Below are positions 36,352-45,875 of a DNA stretch of 64,000 nucleotides, in pieces (position 1 is the first letter of the stretch; every line of letters begins with the position of its first letter). This DNA is from Marinobacter nitratireducens (lineage in GTDB: Bacteria > Pseudomonadota > Gammaproteobacteria > Pseudomonadales > Oleiphilaceae). Both the position numbers and the translations under genes were made by a program. The stretch lies in the NCBI RefSeq assembly GCF_000708045.1, contig NZ_ANIE01000006.1, positions 186,001-250,000 of the forward strand, read 5' to 3'. The notes beneath the pieces were generated by a model. That model was not told the origin of the DNA, made no database searches, and saw nothing but the letters and a program-made list of their open reading frames with translations.

Positions 36352-37266
36352 ATGGCGATTAACTGGTTTCCAGGGCACATGCACAAGGCCCGAAAGGAGA
36401 TCAAGAAGGTCATGCCGCAGATGGACCTCATCATTGAGGTGCTGGACGCGCGGATTCCTTTCAGCAGTGAAAACCCGCTGGTACCGACGCTGCGCGGGGA
36501 CACGCCATTGATCCGGGTGCTCAACAAACGCGACCTGGCCGATCCCGCGATCACCGAGCAATGGCAGGAATGGCTGGAGCGGGAACGCGGGGTGCGGACC
36601 ATAACCCTCACCCACAACCAGCGCAATGAAGCCATGGGCATTCTCAAGCTGGCCGAGGAGATGACGCCGGACCACGATCGACAGAAAAGTGCCCTGCGAG
36701 TGATGATTCTCGGCATCCCGAATGTCGGCAAATCCACCATTATCAATACCCTTGCCGGCCGCCCTGTCGCCAAGACCGGTAACGAGCCAGCAGTGACTCG
36801 TGCCCAACAGGCCATCAAGCTGCCGGACAACATTCTGTTGTATGACACCCCGGGCTTTCTCTGGCCCAAACTCTCTCCGGAAGCGTGCGGATACCGACTG
36901 GCTATTACCGGCGCCATCCGCAGCGCGGTGCTTGATTTCGAGGACGTGGCACTGTTCGAAGCAGACTACCTGATCCAGGCCTACCCGGAGCAGGTAAAGG
37001 CTCGCTATGGCCTTGACCAGCTGCCAGTAGATGGCCTTGCCCTGATGGATGCCATCGCCGCAAAACGACGCTTCTTTGCCCGGGGCGGCATTCCCGATCT
37101 TCACAAGGTCTCCGAGGTTCTTCTCAACGAGTTCCGCAATGGCACTCTGGGGCCGATGTCCCTGGAAACACCGGACATGGTGGAGCAGGAGGCCCGGGAA
37201 GCAGAAAAGATCGAGGCAGAAAAAGCCGCTCGCAAGGAAGCCGGCAAGGGCAAGCGCAAGGCCTGA
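36352..37266 (+). CDS. Ribosome biogenesis GTPase RbgA/YlqF family
   Basis: A 304-aa circularly permuted GTPase: G4 (LNKRDLAD, ~residue 62) precedes G1 (GIPNVGKSTIINTL, ~124) and G3 (YDTPGFLWP). The N-terminus AINWFPGHMHKARKEIKK is the RbgA signature. In Bacillus, RbgA helps late 50S assembly; gammaproteobacterial members are less studied. The C-terminal tail is rich in Lys, Glu and Ala (EKIEAEKAARKEAGKGKRKA), likely RNA-binding. Monocistronic, about 115 bp before fabB. Confidence 0.92.
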   Translation: MAINWFPGHMHKARKEIKKVMPQMDLIIEVLDARIPFSSENPLVPTLRGDTPLIRVLNKRDLADPAITEQWQEWLERERGVRTITLTHNQRNEAMGILKLAEEMTPDHDRQKSALRVMILGIPNVGKSTIINTLAGRPVAKTGNEPAVTRAQQAIKLPDNILLYDTPGFLWPKLSPEACGYRLAITGAIRSAVLDFEDVALFEADYLIQAYPEQVKARYGLDQLPVDGLALMDAIAAKRRFFARGGIPDLHKVSEVLLNEFRNGTLGPMSLETPDMVEQEAREAEKIEAEKAARKEAGKGKRKA

Positions 37267-37383
37267 CCCGGCCCGGGACCTTACCAAGGTCAAATACCGT
37301 GATGGATTGAAAGCGCATACACTGTTGATCGATGTCATTGATCACAGGGTAAGGCGATTCCACGCCTGCCACAGGAGGAAGGT

Positions 37384-38595
37384 ATGAGACGCGTTGTCGT
37401 CACGGGAATGGGCATTGTGTCCTGTCTGGGGAACTCAGTGGATGAGGTTCTGGAGAGTCTGAAAACCGGCCGCTCCGGAATTCGTTACAACGAAAGCTAC
37501 AAGGAGATGGGCTTTCGCAGTCAGATCGCTGGCTCACCGGATGTAGACACGTCTGTCATCGACCGCAAGATCCGTCGATTCATGGGGCCCTCGGCCATGT
37601 ACAGCTACCTGTCCATGGAACAGGCCATTGCCCAGGCCGGGCTCACCGAAGACCTGATTTCCAATGATCGCACCGGTCTGATCGCCGGATCAGGCGGCGC
37701 GTCTTGCTCGAGCCAGGTGGAAGCCACCGATACCATGCGCGAGAAAGGTGTCAAACGCATCGGGCCGTACATGGTGCCCAGAATCATGACCAGCACGGTC
37801 TCAGCCTGCCTTGCCACCGCCTACAAGATCCGCGGCGTGAACTATTCCATGTCTTCTGCCTGCGCGACCAGCGCCCACTGTATCGGCCACGCCATGGAGC
37901 AGATTCAGTCCGGAAAGCAGGATATCGTGTTCGCCGGCGGCGGCGAGGAAGAAGACTGGAGCCTGACCATGATGTTCGATGCCATGGGCGCACTGTCAAC
38001 CAAGTACAACGAGGCGCCGGAAACCGCGTCACGCCCGTTTGACAGCGGCCGCGACGGTTTTGTCATCGCTGGCGGCGGCGGCATGCTGGTGCTGGAAGAG
38101 CTGGAGCATGCGAAAAAGCGCGGTGCCAACATCATCGCCGAACTCACAGGCTACGGCGCCACATCCGATGGCTATGACATGGTTGCGCCATCCGGCGAAG
38201 GTGCCCAGCGCTGTATGAAGCAGGCCATGGCCACCATCAGGGGCAAGGTTCAGTACATTAACGCTCACGGCACCAGCACCCCGGTGGGTGACGTGGCCGA
38301 GATGGGCGCGGTGCGGGAAACGTTTGGCAGCGACGTGCCGGCCATCTCCTCGACCAAGTCTCTCTCAGGTCACTCCCTCGGTGCGGCTGGCGTGCACGAA
38401 GCCATCTACTCGCTACTGATGCTGCAGAATGGCTTCATGGCCGGAACCGCAAATCTTGGCGACGTGGACGAGAAAATTGGCGACCTACCCATTGTGGGAC
38501 CGGAAGCCCGAGAGGCTGACCTTTCAACGGTCATGTCCAACAGCTTTGGCTTCGGCGGAACCAACGCCTCACTGATTTTCGAGAAACTTCAGTAA
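37384..38595 (+). CDS. fabB: Beta-ketoacyl-ACP synthase I
   Basis: A 403-aa condensing enzyme essential for unsaturated fatty acid elongation. The active-site Cys is in [16 protein letters not shown], and the two His residues are in [11 protein letters not shown] and [27 protein letters not shown] near the end is standard. A good ribosome-binding site (AGGAGG) precedes the ATG. The usual partner fabA is not adjacent here. No FabR-like operator was recognised upstream. Confidence 0.95.
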   Translation: MRRVVVTGMGIVSCLGNSVDEVLESLKTGRSGIRYNESYKEMGFRSQIAGSPDVDTSVIDRKIRRFMGPSAMYSYLSMEQAIAQAGLTEDLISNDRTGLIAGSGGASCSSQVEATDTMREKGVKRIGPYMVPRIMTSTVSACLATAYKIRGVNYSMSSACATSAHCIGHAMEQIQSGKQDIVFAGGGEEEDWSLTMMFDAMGALSTKYNEAPETASRPFDSGRDGFVIAGGGGMLVLEELEHAKKRGANIIAELTGYGATSDGYDMVAPSGEGAQRCMKQAMATIRGKVQYINAHGTSTPVGDVAEMGAVRETFGSDVPAISSTKSLSGHSLGAAGVHEAIYSLLMLQNGFMAGTANLGDVDEKIGDLPIVGPEAREADLSTVMSNSFGFGGTNASLIFEKLQ

Positions 38596-38702
38596 CTCAG
38601 CACGCGTCGGGCGAAGGAATTTCGCTCGGCGCGCTAAAATAAGTTCATATCCTTAGATTATTTATCATTGGCAAACCTCCTGAACCGTATTAAGGTATGC
38701 CA

Positions 38703-38716
38703 TTGATATGAATCAA
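38703..38716 (+). promoter_or_regulatory. Perfect Anr/Fnr box immediately before the anr start codon
   Basis: TTGATATGAATCAA matches TTGAT-N4-ATCAA exactly and ends 19 bp before the anr ATG. Being so close to the start codon, it most likely lies at or downstream of the transcription start, which suggests autorepression, as E. coli Fnr does at its own promoter. Confidence 0.75.
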
Positions 38717-38735
38717 CTTGGTCGGCGCATCTGAT

Positions 38736-39488
38736 ATGGCTCAAGCAATTCGACTTCATCAGGTCAAATCCCCCCTTAAAGCGTCCTGCCAACAGTGCAG
38801 CCTGAGCAACCTGTGCCTGCCTCTGGCGATTGAGGACAATGACCTGGAGCGACTGGAAGACATCGTCCAGCAAGGCCGAATCTTCAACCGCGGGGAGCAT
38901 ATCTTCGATCAGAGCACGCAGTTTCGCTCCTGCTTCGCGGTAAAAAGCGGATCGGTGAAGACTTCGATTATCACCGAAGGTGGCGAAGAACAGGTCACCG
39001 GTTTTTTCATGCCCGGTGAGCTCATCGGCCTGGACAGCATGAGCGGCGACCATTACGCCTGCACCGCCAAGGCTCTGGAACGTACCAGTGTGTGCGAATT
39101 CCCGGTTGAAAAACTGGAGGACCTGACGGGCAAGATTCCGGGCCTGCAACATCACATGTATCACCTGATGAGCCAGGAGATCCAGAACAGCCATCAGCTG
39201 ACCATGCTACTGAGCAAGAATACGGCGGAAGAACGCATTGCAGCCTTGCTGCTGTCACTGTCCAGTCGTTTTCAACGCCGCCGCATGTCAGGCACCAACT
39301 TCAGCCTGCCCATGCCTCGCAACGACATTGCAAACTTTCTGGGCCTGGCCGTCGAAACAGTCAGCCGGGTCTTCACCCGCTTCCAGAACCAGGGCATCAT
39401 CAAAGCTCGTGGCCGTGAAGTGGAACTGCTGGACGTGGAAGCGCTGCAGATGGTGACCCGAGACTTCTCGCGGCAAGGCTGTCAGTAA
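38736..39488 (+). CDS. anr: Anaerobic regulator Anr/Fnr (Crp/Fnr family, Fe-S oxygen sensor)
   Basis: A 250-aa Crp/Fnr regulator. The [4Fe-4S] ligands are C18-x2-C21-x5-C27 plus a Cys near residue 108 (HYACTAKAL), the Fnr pattern. A cyclic-nucleotide-like domain is followed by a helix-turn-helix with ETVSRVFTRF, where Glu, Ser and Arg read TTGAT half sites. The ATG at 38736 is chosen because it gives the standard N-terminus; the open frame from 38718 starts with a non-ATG codon inside the box-proximal region. Perfect target boxes occur before this gene and before the Roadblock/GTPase operon. Confidence 0.95.
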   Translation: MAQAIRLHQVKSPLKASCQQCSLSNLCLPLAIEDNDLERLEDIVQQGRIFNRGEHIFDQSTQFRSCFAVKSGSVKTSIITEGGEEQVTGFFMPGELIGLDSMSGDHYACTAKALERTSVCEFPVEKLEDLTGKIPGLQHHMYHLMSQEIQNSHQLTMLLSKNTAEERIAALLLSLSSRFQRRRMSGTNFSLPMPRNDIANFLGLAVETVSRVFTRFQNQGIIKARGREVELLDVEALQMVTRDFSRQGCQ

Positions 39489-39520
39489 TAGATACAGAAT
39501 CCTCGCGCTGGCCGATCCAT

Positions 39521-40399
39521 CTAATCGGCCGGCGCTTTCTCAACTCCCCGCTCTTCCGGCTTCTTTGCCATTCCCAACTCGTCGACCAGGCCTGAACGCC
39601 AGGGTTGCTGCTTGATACCAAACGTATTCCGGATCTTGGTGCAGATCATTGTCGTATTCAGCGGCTCCAGCTGACCCCATTCCGGCACATCATCAACGAC
39701 ACGAATACCTTCCGGGATACCCGGTAATCCGGCAATCGCCAGGCCGAGTTCATAGAGATTAATTTCCTCTGCGCCGGCGTATTGATACGTGCCCCAGACT
39801 TCCGCGCCACAATCAAGCTGCAGTACAACAGCCGTCATCACTCGCGCCAGATCCCTGACCGTGACGGGCTGTCCACGACATCTTCCGGGCAGCGACAGGG
39901 CGGACTGCGATGCCGTGCTCTTCTGCACCTTGCGGATAAAGCGGGAAAGCCCCCAGCCGGTTCTGAGGATAATGTGCCTGGGCAGCAAGGTGCGCAGAGC
40001 CTGCTCACACTCCCACTGCCAATTGCCCAGTTCATTGACCGGCTGCCCGGGATTGGAGGTGATATAGCCACTCTGCTTACGGCCATCAAATACGTAGCAC
40101 GACGACAGCTGAAACAATGCCATGCCCCTGTCACGGGCAAACTCAGCGATGGCCAGCGGAAGCGAAAAAGCCGCTTTGTGGGTGCCCTCGGGATCCCTCT
40201 CTGCCGCCTCCGGGTCCGAGAGCCAGAGCGCGTTGACAATGAGATCGGTGTCCTCCGGGATCCAGTTCTCCAGCGCTTTCAGATCCGCGCTCGCAGGGTC
40301 GCTCACCAGAAGCGGACTGACCTGCAAGTGGGTCTCGCGAAGTTTCTCCAGCAGGATTTTGCCCAAAGGACCGTAATCATGGACTACAAGCACATGCAC
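39521..40399 (-). CDS. RmlD-like sugar-nucleotide-binding protein, active site degenerate
   Basis: A 292-aa Rossmann-fold protein of the extended SDR/RmlD family (LFQLSSCYVFDGRKQSGYI is the RmlD block). The expected YxxxK catalytic pair is replaced: where family members read VYGxSKxxGE, this protein reads ELGNWQWECE. The N-terminal dinucleotide loop is also weak (HDYGPLGKILL instead of GxxGQLG). It is probably not an active reductase and may have a regulatory or binding role. Alone, convergent with anr; no rhamnose genes nearby. Confidence 0.75.
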   Translation of the reverse strand: MHVLVVHDYGPLGKILLEKLRETHLQVSPLLVSDPASADLKALENWIPEDTDLIVNALWLSDPEAAERDPEGTHKAAFSLPLAIAEFARDRGMALFQLSSCYVFDGRKQSGYITSNPGQPVNELGNWQWECEQALRTLLPRHIILRTGWGLSRFIRKVQKSTASQSALSLPGRCRGQPVTVRDLARVMTAVVLQLDCGAEVWGTYQYAGAEEINLYELGLAIAGLPGIPEGIRVVDDVPEWGQLEPLNTTMICTKIRNTFGIKQQPWRSGLVDELGMAKKPEERGVEKAPAD

Positions 40400-40559
40400 G
40401 AGGATTCACTGCCTCCAGAATATCACTGATGTGACGGGCGCCCGGAACCGGTCAGGCCAATGGCTTCCGGCCCGTCACCCCTAAAATAACACTCAAACCT
40501 GACCGCGGGCTTCGATCCCCGCCATACTCTTTCAAGAGCATACAACAACAGGAAACGTC

Positions 40560-40916
40560 ATGCTGAAACAACAGAGCCACATCGTAGCGCCGATTCGCGA
40601 TGAACTCCGCACCCGAGCCCTCTACACCGTTGGCGAACTCCGTGAGCGGGGCAAGGCCGACAAAGAGGCCATCGACAAGTTGTTCGAACTGATTGTCGAT
40701 ATGACCGACGAGGGCCTCGACTTTTTCTTCCTGGAACCCCTGCGACGCCTCAACGCCAGCAGCATGATGATGGGCATGGCGAAAATGGGCATCGGCAGCA
40801 TGCTCAAGGGCAGCAAGATGGTGGTCCACAAGGTGCTCAAGAAGCTGGATGATCGCAGCCTGTCAGCCATCCTCGATTTTATCGAGGAGATCATTCACGA
40901 GCCAGAAACCGCGTAA
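40560..40916 (+). CDS. Conserved hypothetical protein (118 aa)
   Basis: A 118-aa soluble, mostly helical protein, starting MLKQQSHIVAPIRDELRTRA. The middle is Met- and Gly-rich (SSMMMGMAKMGIGSMLKGSK), a possible amphipathic or membrane-touching segment. A charged first half and SLSAILDFIEEIIHEPETA end complete it. No family or motif recognised. Convergent with alr, separated by 7 bp. Confidence 0.65.
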   Translation: MLKQQSHIVAPIRDELRTRALYTVGELRERGKADKEAIDKLFELIVDMTDEGLDFFFLEPLRRLNASSMMMGMAKMGIGSMLKGSKMVVHKVLKKLDDRSLSAILDFIEEIIHEPETA

Positions 40917-40923
40917 TCCCCGC

Positions 40924-42018
40924 TCAGGCCTCGGAACGTGACCGGTACGCCCTCGGTACCCGAGCGGTGATGCCGGTCAGCAGTTCATAGGATATGGTTC
41001 CCGCACAGAGGGCTACTTCATCGACACCCACCGTGTTACCCCAGAGCTCGACCCTATCCCCCACTTTCGCCTCCGGAGCGTTGGTGAGATCCACCGCCAG
41101 CATATCCATTGAAACCCGACCAATTAGCTGAATACGCCGACCATTAACCGCCGCCGGCGTGCCGGTTCCCGCGTGTCGGGGATAGCCATCGCCATACCCG
41201 ATTGCCACCATACCCATGACCGTATCACGGGTGGCGACCCAACCGGCACCATAACCAACGCTGTCACCGGCTCGGACCGTCCGCGTCGTGATCAGCGGAG
41301 CCTCCAGAGACATCACCGGTTTCAGCCCAAGTTCCAGCCCCGTCCTACCCAGCATGGGAGATCCACCGTACAACATGATTCCAGGCCGGCTCCAATCGAA
41401 TAGCTCCTGACCAGGCAGGAAATGGGCGGCGGAATTGCCCACACTCCGCATTGCGCCCGGCCACGGTAATGTCGCCTGTTTAAACCGCTCCGTCTGCTGC
41501 GCCGTCATCGGGCTCTGGGGATCATCCGCGCAGGCAAAATGAGTCACAAATCCTGAGAAACGGGAGAATGCTTCAAGCCGGGAGAGCCGGCCAACAACGT
41601 CCGACAAATTCTCAGGGAAGAAGCCAAGGCGATTCATCCCGGAATTCACCTTTAGCCAGAACGCAGGCGCGGAGCGCGCACGTTCGAGCCAGGCCAGCTG
41701 TTGATCGGAATGCAGAACCGGTTCAAAGCCGTTGGCCGCACACTCGCCTATATCACTCGCAGTATGGATGCCCTGAAGCAGCACCACGGGTTGGCTAAGC
41801 CCTGTGTCGCGAATGGCCCGCGCTTCCTCTATGCAGGCCACTGCAAATTTCGGGGTTTCTCCGGCCAATGCAGACGCCACTTCCCGAATGCCGTGGCCAT
41901 AGCCGTCCGCCTTCACAACCGCCATGACGTTGGCACTTCCAGCCAGAGTACAGGCCTTGCGGTAGTTGCTTCTCAGTGCGTCCAGATCAACATGGGCTAC
42001 GGTGCTGCGGGGCATCAA
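40924..42018 (-). CDS. alr: Alanine racemase
   Basis: A 364-aa PLP enzyme that makes D-alanine for peptidoglycan. The PLP lysine is in MAVVKADGYGHGIREVA near residue 35, the catalytic Tyr in SVGYGAGWVATRD, and the C-terminal SMDMLAVDLTN is standard. Its start overlaps the end of dnaB by 4 nt, so the two genes are translationally coupled, a frequent gammaproteobacterial pair. Confidence 0.96.
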   Translation of the reverse strand: MMPRSTVAHVDLDALRSNYRKACTLAGSANVMAVVKADGYGHGIREVASALAGETPKFAVACIEEARAIRDTGLSQPVVLLQGIHTASDIGECAANGFEPVLHSDQQLAWLERARSAPAFWLKVNSGMNRLGFFPENLSDVVGRLSRLEAFSRFSGFVTHFACADDPQSPMTAQQTERFKQATLPWPGAMRSVGNSAAHFLPGQELFDWSRPGIMLYGGSPMLGRTGLELGLKPVMSLEAPLITTRTVRAGDSVGYGAGWVATRDTVMGMVAIGYGDGYPRHAGTGTPAAVNGRRIQLIGRVSMDMLAVDLTNAPEAKVGDRVELWGNTVGVDEVALCAGTISYELLTGITARVPRAYRSRSEA

Positions 42019-43421
42019 TAATCCCCACCATAATCGCCATAGTCTCCGTGTGCCAGATCCTCAAACTTGGTGTACTTACCGATGAAGGCGAGGCGGCAGG
42101 TACCGATCGGACCGTTCCGCTGTTTGCCGATGATGATCTCGGCCACGCCTTTGTCCGGAGAATCCTCGTTATAGACCTCGTCCCGGTAGACAAACATGAT
42201 GACGTCCGCATCCTGCTCGATCGCGCCGGATTCCCGGAGGTCAGAGTTGACCGGCCGCTTGTTGGGCCGCTGCTCAAGACTCCGGTTCAACTGGGAAAGC
42301 GCCACTACAGGACAACTCAATTCCTTGGCAATACCTTTCAATGAGCGGGAAATTTCGGAAATCTCCGCAGTCCGGCCCTCGGTATTGCCGGGCACCCGCA
42401 TGAGCTGAAGGTAATCCACCATGATCAGACCGATCTTGCCGTCGTTCTCCCGGGCAATACGACGCGCACGGGAGCGCATCTCCGTGGGGCTTAGCCCGGG
42501 CGTATCATCGATGTAAAGGGGCTTGTCCTTGAGCAGGCTGACGGCCGATGTCAGCCTCGGCCAGTCGTCCTCTTCGAGCTTACCACTACGGACTTTGGTC
42601 TGGTCGATCCGACCCAGGGAGGACAGCATACGCATGGCCAGTGAATCGGCCGGCATCTCCATACTGAATACCAGCACCGGCTCCCCGGTGCTGATCAGAG
42701 AGTTCTCCACCAGGTTCATCGCGAAGGTGGTCTTACCCATGGACGGTCGACCGGCGACGATAATCAGATCCGACGGCTGCATACCCGACGTCATCTCATC
42801 GAGATCCCGGAAGCCTGTGGTCAGGCCGGTGTTGGCCTCTCCGGACTCGAACAGCTCTTCAATTCGGCTCAGGGTCTTGGTGAGGATCGGATTGATTGCC
42901 TGGGGCCCGGAACCCTCCTTGACCCGGGATTCCGCGATCCGGAAAACGTTGCGCTCGGCCTCGTCGAGTATCTCGGTGCTGTTTCTGCCCTGGGGGTTGA
43001 ACGCAGAGTCCGAAATGGTTCCGGACACCTCGACCAGCTGCCGCAGAATCGAACGCTCCCTGACAATATCCGCGTAGGCCCTTATATTGGCCGCGCCAGG
43101 TGTTTTCTCTGCCAGCTCTGCCAGATACGACAACCCGCCAGCGTCGTCGATATCACCCGCCCGCTCCAGGAACTCGGCCAATGTGACGACATCGAGCGGC
43201 TCACTCTCACTTGCCAAACGTTCGACCGCGCCGAAGATGAGCCGATGATCCTGCCGATAGAAATCGGCAGCCGATATCATCTCGGAGATCTCATCAAACC
43301 GGCGATTATCAAGCATGAGGCCACCCAGCACCGCCTGCTCCGCTTCCACAGAATGCGGTGGCACCTTGATACGGCTGGTCTCAATATCAGTGCTGGCGGG
43401 TTTCAGATTGGGTTTGGCCAT
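42015..43421 (-). CDS. dnaB: Replicative DNA helicase
   Basis: A 468-aa hexameric helicase that unwinds DNA at the fork. The N-terminal DnaG-interaction domain (PPHSVEAEQAVLGGLMLDN) and the RecA-like domain with Walker A (VAGRPSMGKTTFAMNLVENS) and Walker B (IGLIMVDYLQLM) are intact. No intein is visible in the Walker A region, a common insertion point. It is followed by alr and preceded by a strong hairpin separating it from rplI. Confidence 0.97.
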   Translation of the reverse strand: MAKPNLKPASTDIETSRIKVPPHSVEAEQAVLGGLMLDNRRFDEISEMISAADFYRQDHRLIFGAVERLASESEPLDVVTLAEFLERAGDIDDAGGLSYLAELAEKTPGAANIRAYADIVRERSILRQLVEVSGTISDSAFNPQGRNSTEILDEAERNVFRIAESRVKEGSGPQAINPILTKTLSRIEELFESGEANTGLTTGFRDLDEMTSGMQPSDLIIVAGRPSMGKTTFAMNLVENSLISTGEPVLVFSMEMPADSLAMRMLSSLGRIDQTKVRSGKLEEDDWPRLTSAVSLLKDKPLYIDDTPGLSPTEMRSRARRIARENDGKIGLIMVDYLQLMRVPGNTEGRTAEISEISRSLKGIAKELSCPVVALSQLNRSLEQRPNKRPVNSDLRESGAIEQDADVIMFVYRDEVYNEDSPDKGVAEIIIGKQRNGPIGTCRLAFIGKYTKFEDLAHGDYGDYGGDY

Positions 43422-43510
43422 AGTTGCGTCTTCAGCTGGATACCACGGGTTTCACAGTTTACGGGGATCAATCCGGTAATGGGAGAGAATGACTAGAATA
43501 CCAGAAAGCA

Positions 43511-43543
43511 ACAGGCCCGAAACCGTCTCCGGTTCGGGCCTGT
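43511..43543 (-). terminator. Strong hairpin between rplI and dnaB
   Basis: ACAGGCCCGAA(A)CCG pairs with CGGTTCGGGCCTGT over 14 bp with one bulged A and a TCTC loop, 58 bp after rplI. T runs on both sides are short. It probably ends the rpsF operon and separates it from dnaB-alr. Confidence 0.65.
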
Positions 43544-43600
43544 TTCATTCAAGCCTGACCAGGCTAGTAGCTAACCGGCCATTGGCATTGCTGTGCAGAC

Positions 43601-44047
43601 TTACTCTGCAACAACCGCCAGCTTGACAGCAACAACTACGTCGGAGTGCAGTTGCAGTTCGATGTCGTACTCGCCGGTCACGCGGATCGGACCTTCAGGC
43701 AGACGAACTTCGCTCTTCTCGACGTCGGTACCAGCGGCAGTGATCGCATCAGCGATATCACGAACACCGATAGAACCGAACAGCTTACCTTCGTCACCAG
43801 CCTTGGACGTGATGGTGAAGGAAGCACCTTCCAGACCTTCGGCACGCGCCTGGGCAGCAGACAGCTTCTCAGCAGCCGCTTTTTCCAGCTCGGCGCGACG
43901 CTCTTCGAACGCCTTCAGGTTTGCTTCAGTGGCAGGTACAGCCTTGCCATAAGGAAGCAGGAAATTACGACCGTAACCGGCCTTAACCTTTACCTTGTCA
44001 CCCAGGGAGCCAAGGTTTGCAACTTTCTCGAGCAGAATAACTTCCAT
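43601..44047 (-). CDS. rplI: 50S ribosomal protein L9
   Basis: A 148-aa ribosomal protein. The N-terminal L9 domain ([33 protein letters not shown]) is followed by the long helix and the C-terminal domain. Length is typical. Last gene of the rpsF-rpsR-DUF2232-rplI operon, 20 bp after the membrane-protein gene. Confidence 0.98.
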   Translation of the reverse strand: MEVILLEKVANLGSLGDKVKVKAGYGRNFLLPYGKAVPATEANLKAFEERRAELEKAAAEKLSAAQARAEGLEGASFTITSKAGDEGKLFGSIGVRDIADAITAAGTDVEKSEVRLPEGPIRVTGEYDIELQLHSDVVVAVKLAVVAE

Positions 44048-44067
44048 CTCGTTAACCTCTTCGTGCT

Positions 44068-44934
44068 TTATTCAGCCGGCCCGGCAGGCTTGATTCGCCT
44101 CCGGATATCCAGCCAGCTATCCACAAAAGCCAGAACCACTAACAGAATCATCAGGGTTGGACCCAGCAACACCAGCGCGATGTAAAACAGCACCAGCCAT
44201 TGGCCACTCATGTTTCTACGTCCGACAATGCCGTGGACAAGAGCAACACTTGCCATGAACAGCGGAGTTCCCGCTGCCCACACCAGCAACATGGAATTCA
44301 GACCAAGCATCGGTCCAATGACCATGGTTACCGCACATACCACCGCTACCGCGGGTGACAGTTTCAGGGCATGAAATTCCTTACGGAATCCACCGGGGTT
44401 ATATAGCCCCGCCTGCCATGCCCTGGCGAGCATTGTCATGCCAATACCGGTCGCCAGATAGGTTCCGGCCATACTGGCATTCATTGTGTCCCGGATCACC
44501 TGCTCCAGATCACTCCCGAGGGTGCGGGCCACATCGGCATTGTATTGTTCGTAAAAACTGACCCCGGCCTGGACCAGATCATCCAGCAAACCGGGATACG
44601 CCACAGGCAACAAAAGCCCTGTGACAATGGCCAGAAAGCTCCCTCCAAGAAGGGCTCTTTCCCAGGACAGCGTGGTTCTGAGTACAGACGCCATCAGCAT
44701 TACCTGAAGCAAAACCGCCAGAGCGGTCGGGTCCTGCCCGAACCAGCTCCAGCCCAGTGCCGGAAGCAATGCCCAGAGGCCGATGTTCAACCCCTGACTG
44801 ATGCCAAGCCTGAGAATCACCAGGCCGACTACCGCTGCGCCAATCCAGAACAGCAAAGGTAAGGCAGTTGTTACTGCGGCTACCCCGCCGGCCTGCAGGG
44901 GACCGCGCATTACGTACTGAGCGAGTGCACGCAT
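44068..44934 (-). CDS. DUF2232-like integral membrane protein
   Basis: A 288-aa protein with about eight hydrophobic helices and a charged C-terminus ([13 protein letters not shown]). Its position between rpsR and rplI and its profile fit DUF2232 (YybS-like) proteins, which occur in this operon in many gammaproteobacteria. Function unknown; a vitamin-transport-like fold is sometimes proposed. The call is from position and hydropathy. Confidence 0.75.
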   Translation of the reverse strand: MRALAQYVMRGPLQAGGVAAVTTALPLLFWIGAAVVGLVILRLGISQGLNIGLWALLPALGWSWFGQDPTALAVLLQVMLMASVLRTTLSWERALLGGSFLAIVTGLLLPVAYPGLLDDLVQAGVSFYEQYNADVARTLGSDLEQVIRDTMNASMAGTYLATGIGMTMLARAWQAGLYNPGGFRKEFHALKLSPAVAVVCAVTMVIGPMLGLNSMLLVWAAGTPLFMASVALVHGIVGRRNMSGQWLVLFYIALVLLGPTLMILLVVLAFVDSWLDIRRRIKPAGPAE

Positions 44935-44960
44935 GGTCCCAAATCCTGTGTTTCTGTAAC

Positions 44961-45191
44961 TTAGTTGTCGTGGCTGTCCGAGTACGGCAGCAGTGCCAGG
45001 TAGCGGGCACGCTTGATCGCGGTAGCCAGCTGACGCTGATAACGTGCTTTGGTGCCGGTGATGCGGCTGGGCACGATTTTGCCGGTTTCAGTGATGTAGC
45101 CTTTCAGGGTGTCCAGATCCTTGTAATCGATCTCGCGAACACCTTCTGCCGTGAAGCGACAGAACTTACGACGTCTGAAAAAACGAGCCAT
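44961..45191 (-). CDS. rpsR: 30S ribosomal protein S18
   Basis: A 76-aa protein, [20 protein letters not shown], with the conserved block [20 protein letters not shown]. It binds S6 as a heterodimer on the platform of the 30S subunit; rpsF is 24 bp upstream in the same operon. Confidence 0.98.
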   Translation of the reverse strand: MARFFRRRKFCRFTAEGVREIDYKDLDTLKGYITETGKIVPSRITGTKARYQRQLATAIKRARYLALLPYSDSHDN

Positions 45192-45215
45192 ATCTAACTC
45201 CTCAACTCCGGTTAA

Positions 45216-45632
45216 TTACTCTTCTTCGTCCTGGGACTTGGCCTTCGGCGCAGAGTCAGACTCTGGCGCACGACGCGGACGATCATCTCCACCTGAACGA
45301 CGGTCCTCACGGGACTCAGCAGCTTTCATCGGAGACAGGTCGGTAACGGCCTCGTCGCGACGCAGGATCAGGTCACGGATGATGGCATCGTTGAACCGGA
45401 AGTTGTGAGTCAGCTCGTCCATCGCGGCCTGTGAACACTCGATGTTCATCAGCACGTAGTGAGCCTTGTGAATCTTGTTGATCGGGTATGCCAGATGACG
45501 ACGGCCCCAATCTTCCAGGCGATGTACCTGGCCGCCATCTTCAGTGATGACGCTGGTATAACGCTCGATCATTGCGGGCACCTGCTCGCTCTGATCCGGG
45601 TGTACCATAAATACGATTTCGTAGTGACGCAT
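45216..45632 (-). CDS. rpsF: 30S ribosomal protein S6
   Basis: A 138-aa protein starting [19 protein letters not shown] with the S6 core block [15 protein letters not shown]. The C-terminus is extended, charged and ends DEEE, the usual region modified by RimK, whose gene is in this window at 4751. First gene of the ribosomal operon; a short hairpin upstream may be an S6:S18 leader. Confidence 0.97.
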   Translation of the reverse strand: MRHYEIVFMVHPDQSEQVPAMIERYTSVITEDGGQVHRLEDWGRRHLAYPINKIHKAHYVLMNIECSQAAMDELTHNFRFNDAIIRDLILRRDEAVTDLSPMKAAESREDRRSGGDDRPRRAPESDSAPKAKSQDEEE

Positions 45633-45666
45633 GAGTTCTCCCTACGGTTTAAACAGCTTTCTTCTT

Positions 45667-45691
45667 GGCAGAACGGAAACTCCGTTTCACC
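45667..45691 (-). promoter_or_regulatory. Candidate S6:S18 autoregulatory leader in the rpsF 5' UTR
   Basis: About 35 bp before rpsF, the minus strand can fold AACGG-loop-CCGTT, with an outer GG/CC closing pair and unpaired bases between. S6:S18 leaders in many bacteria show two short stems with a CCG motif between them. The match is suggestive only. Confidence 0.3.
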
Positions 45692-45810
45692 GAACATGAA
45701 AGCAAGGAGTAAGCAGCTAACGCTGCCGGTTTCTTTTTTGCTTTATCAAGAAGGACTTACCTTGAAGCCCCCATCAAAAACAAGGCTTTTACAGCTGGAA
45801 TCCAGACAAT

Positions 45811-45840
45811 AAAAAACCACCCCCTATACAAAAGGGGTGG
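45811..45840 (-). terminator. Rho-independent terminator after rlmB
   Basis: CCACCCC (45817-45823) and GGGGTGG (45834-45840) form a stem with a 10-nt loop; on the minus strand it is followed by TTTTTT. It lies 35 bp after rlmB and before the rpsF leader. Confidence 0.85.
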
Positions 45841-45875
45841 CGTATTCTAGGCGCACCGGGCCTTCTGTGCAAGTC

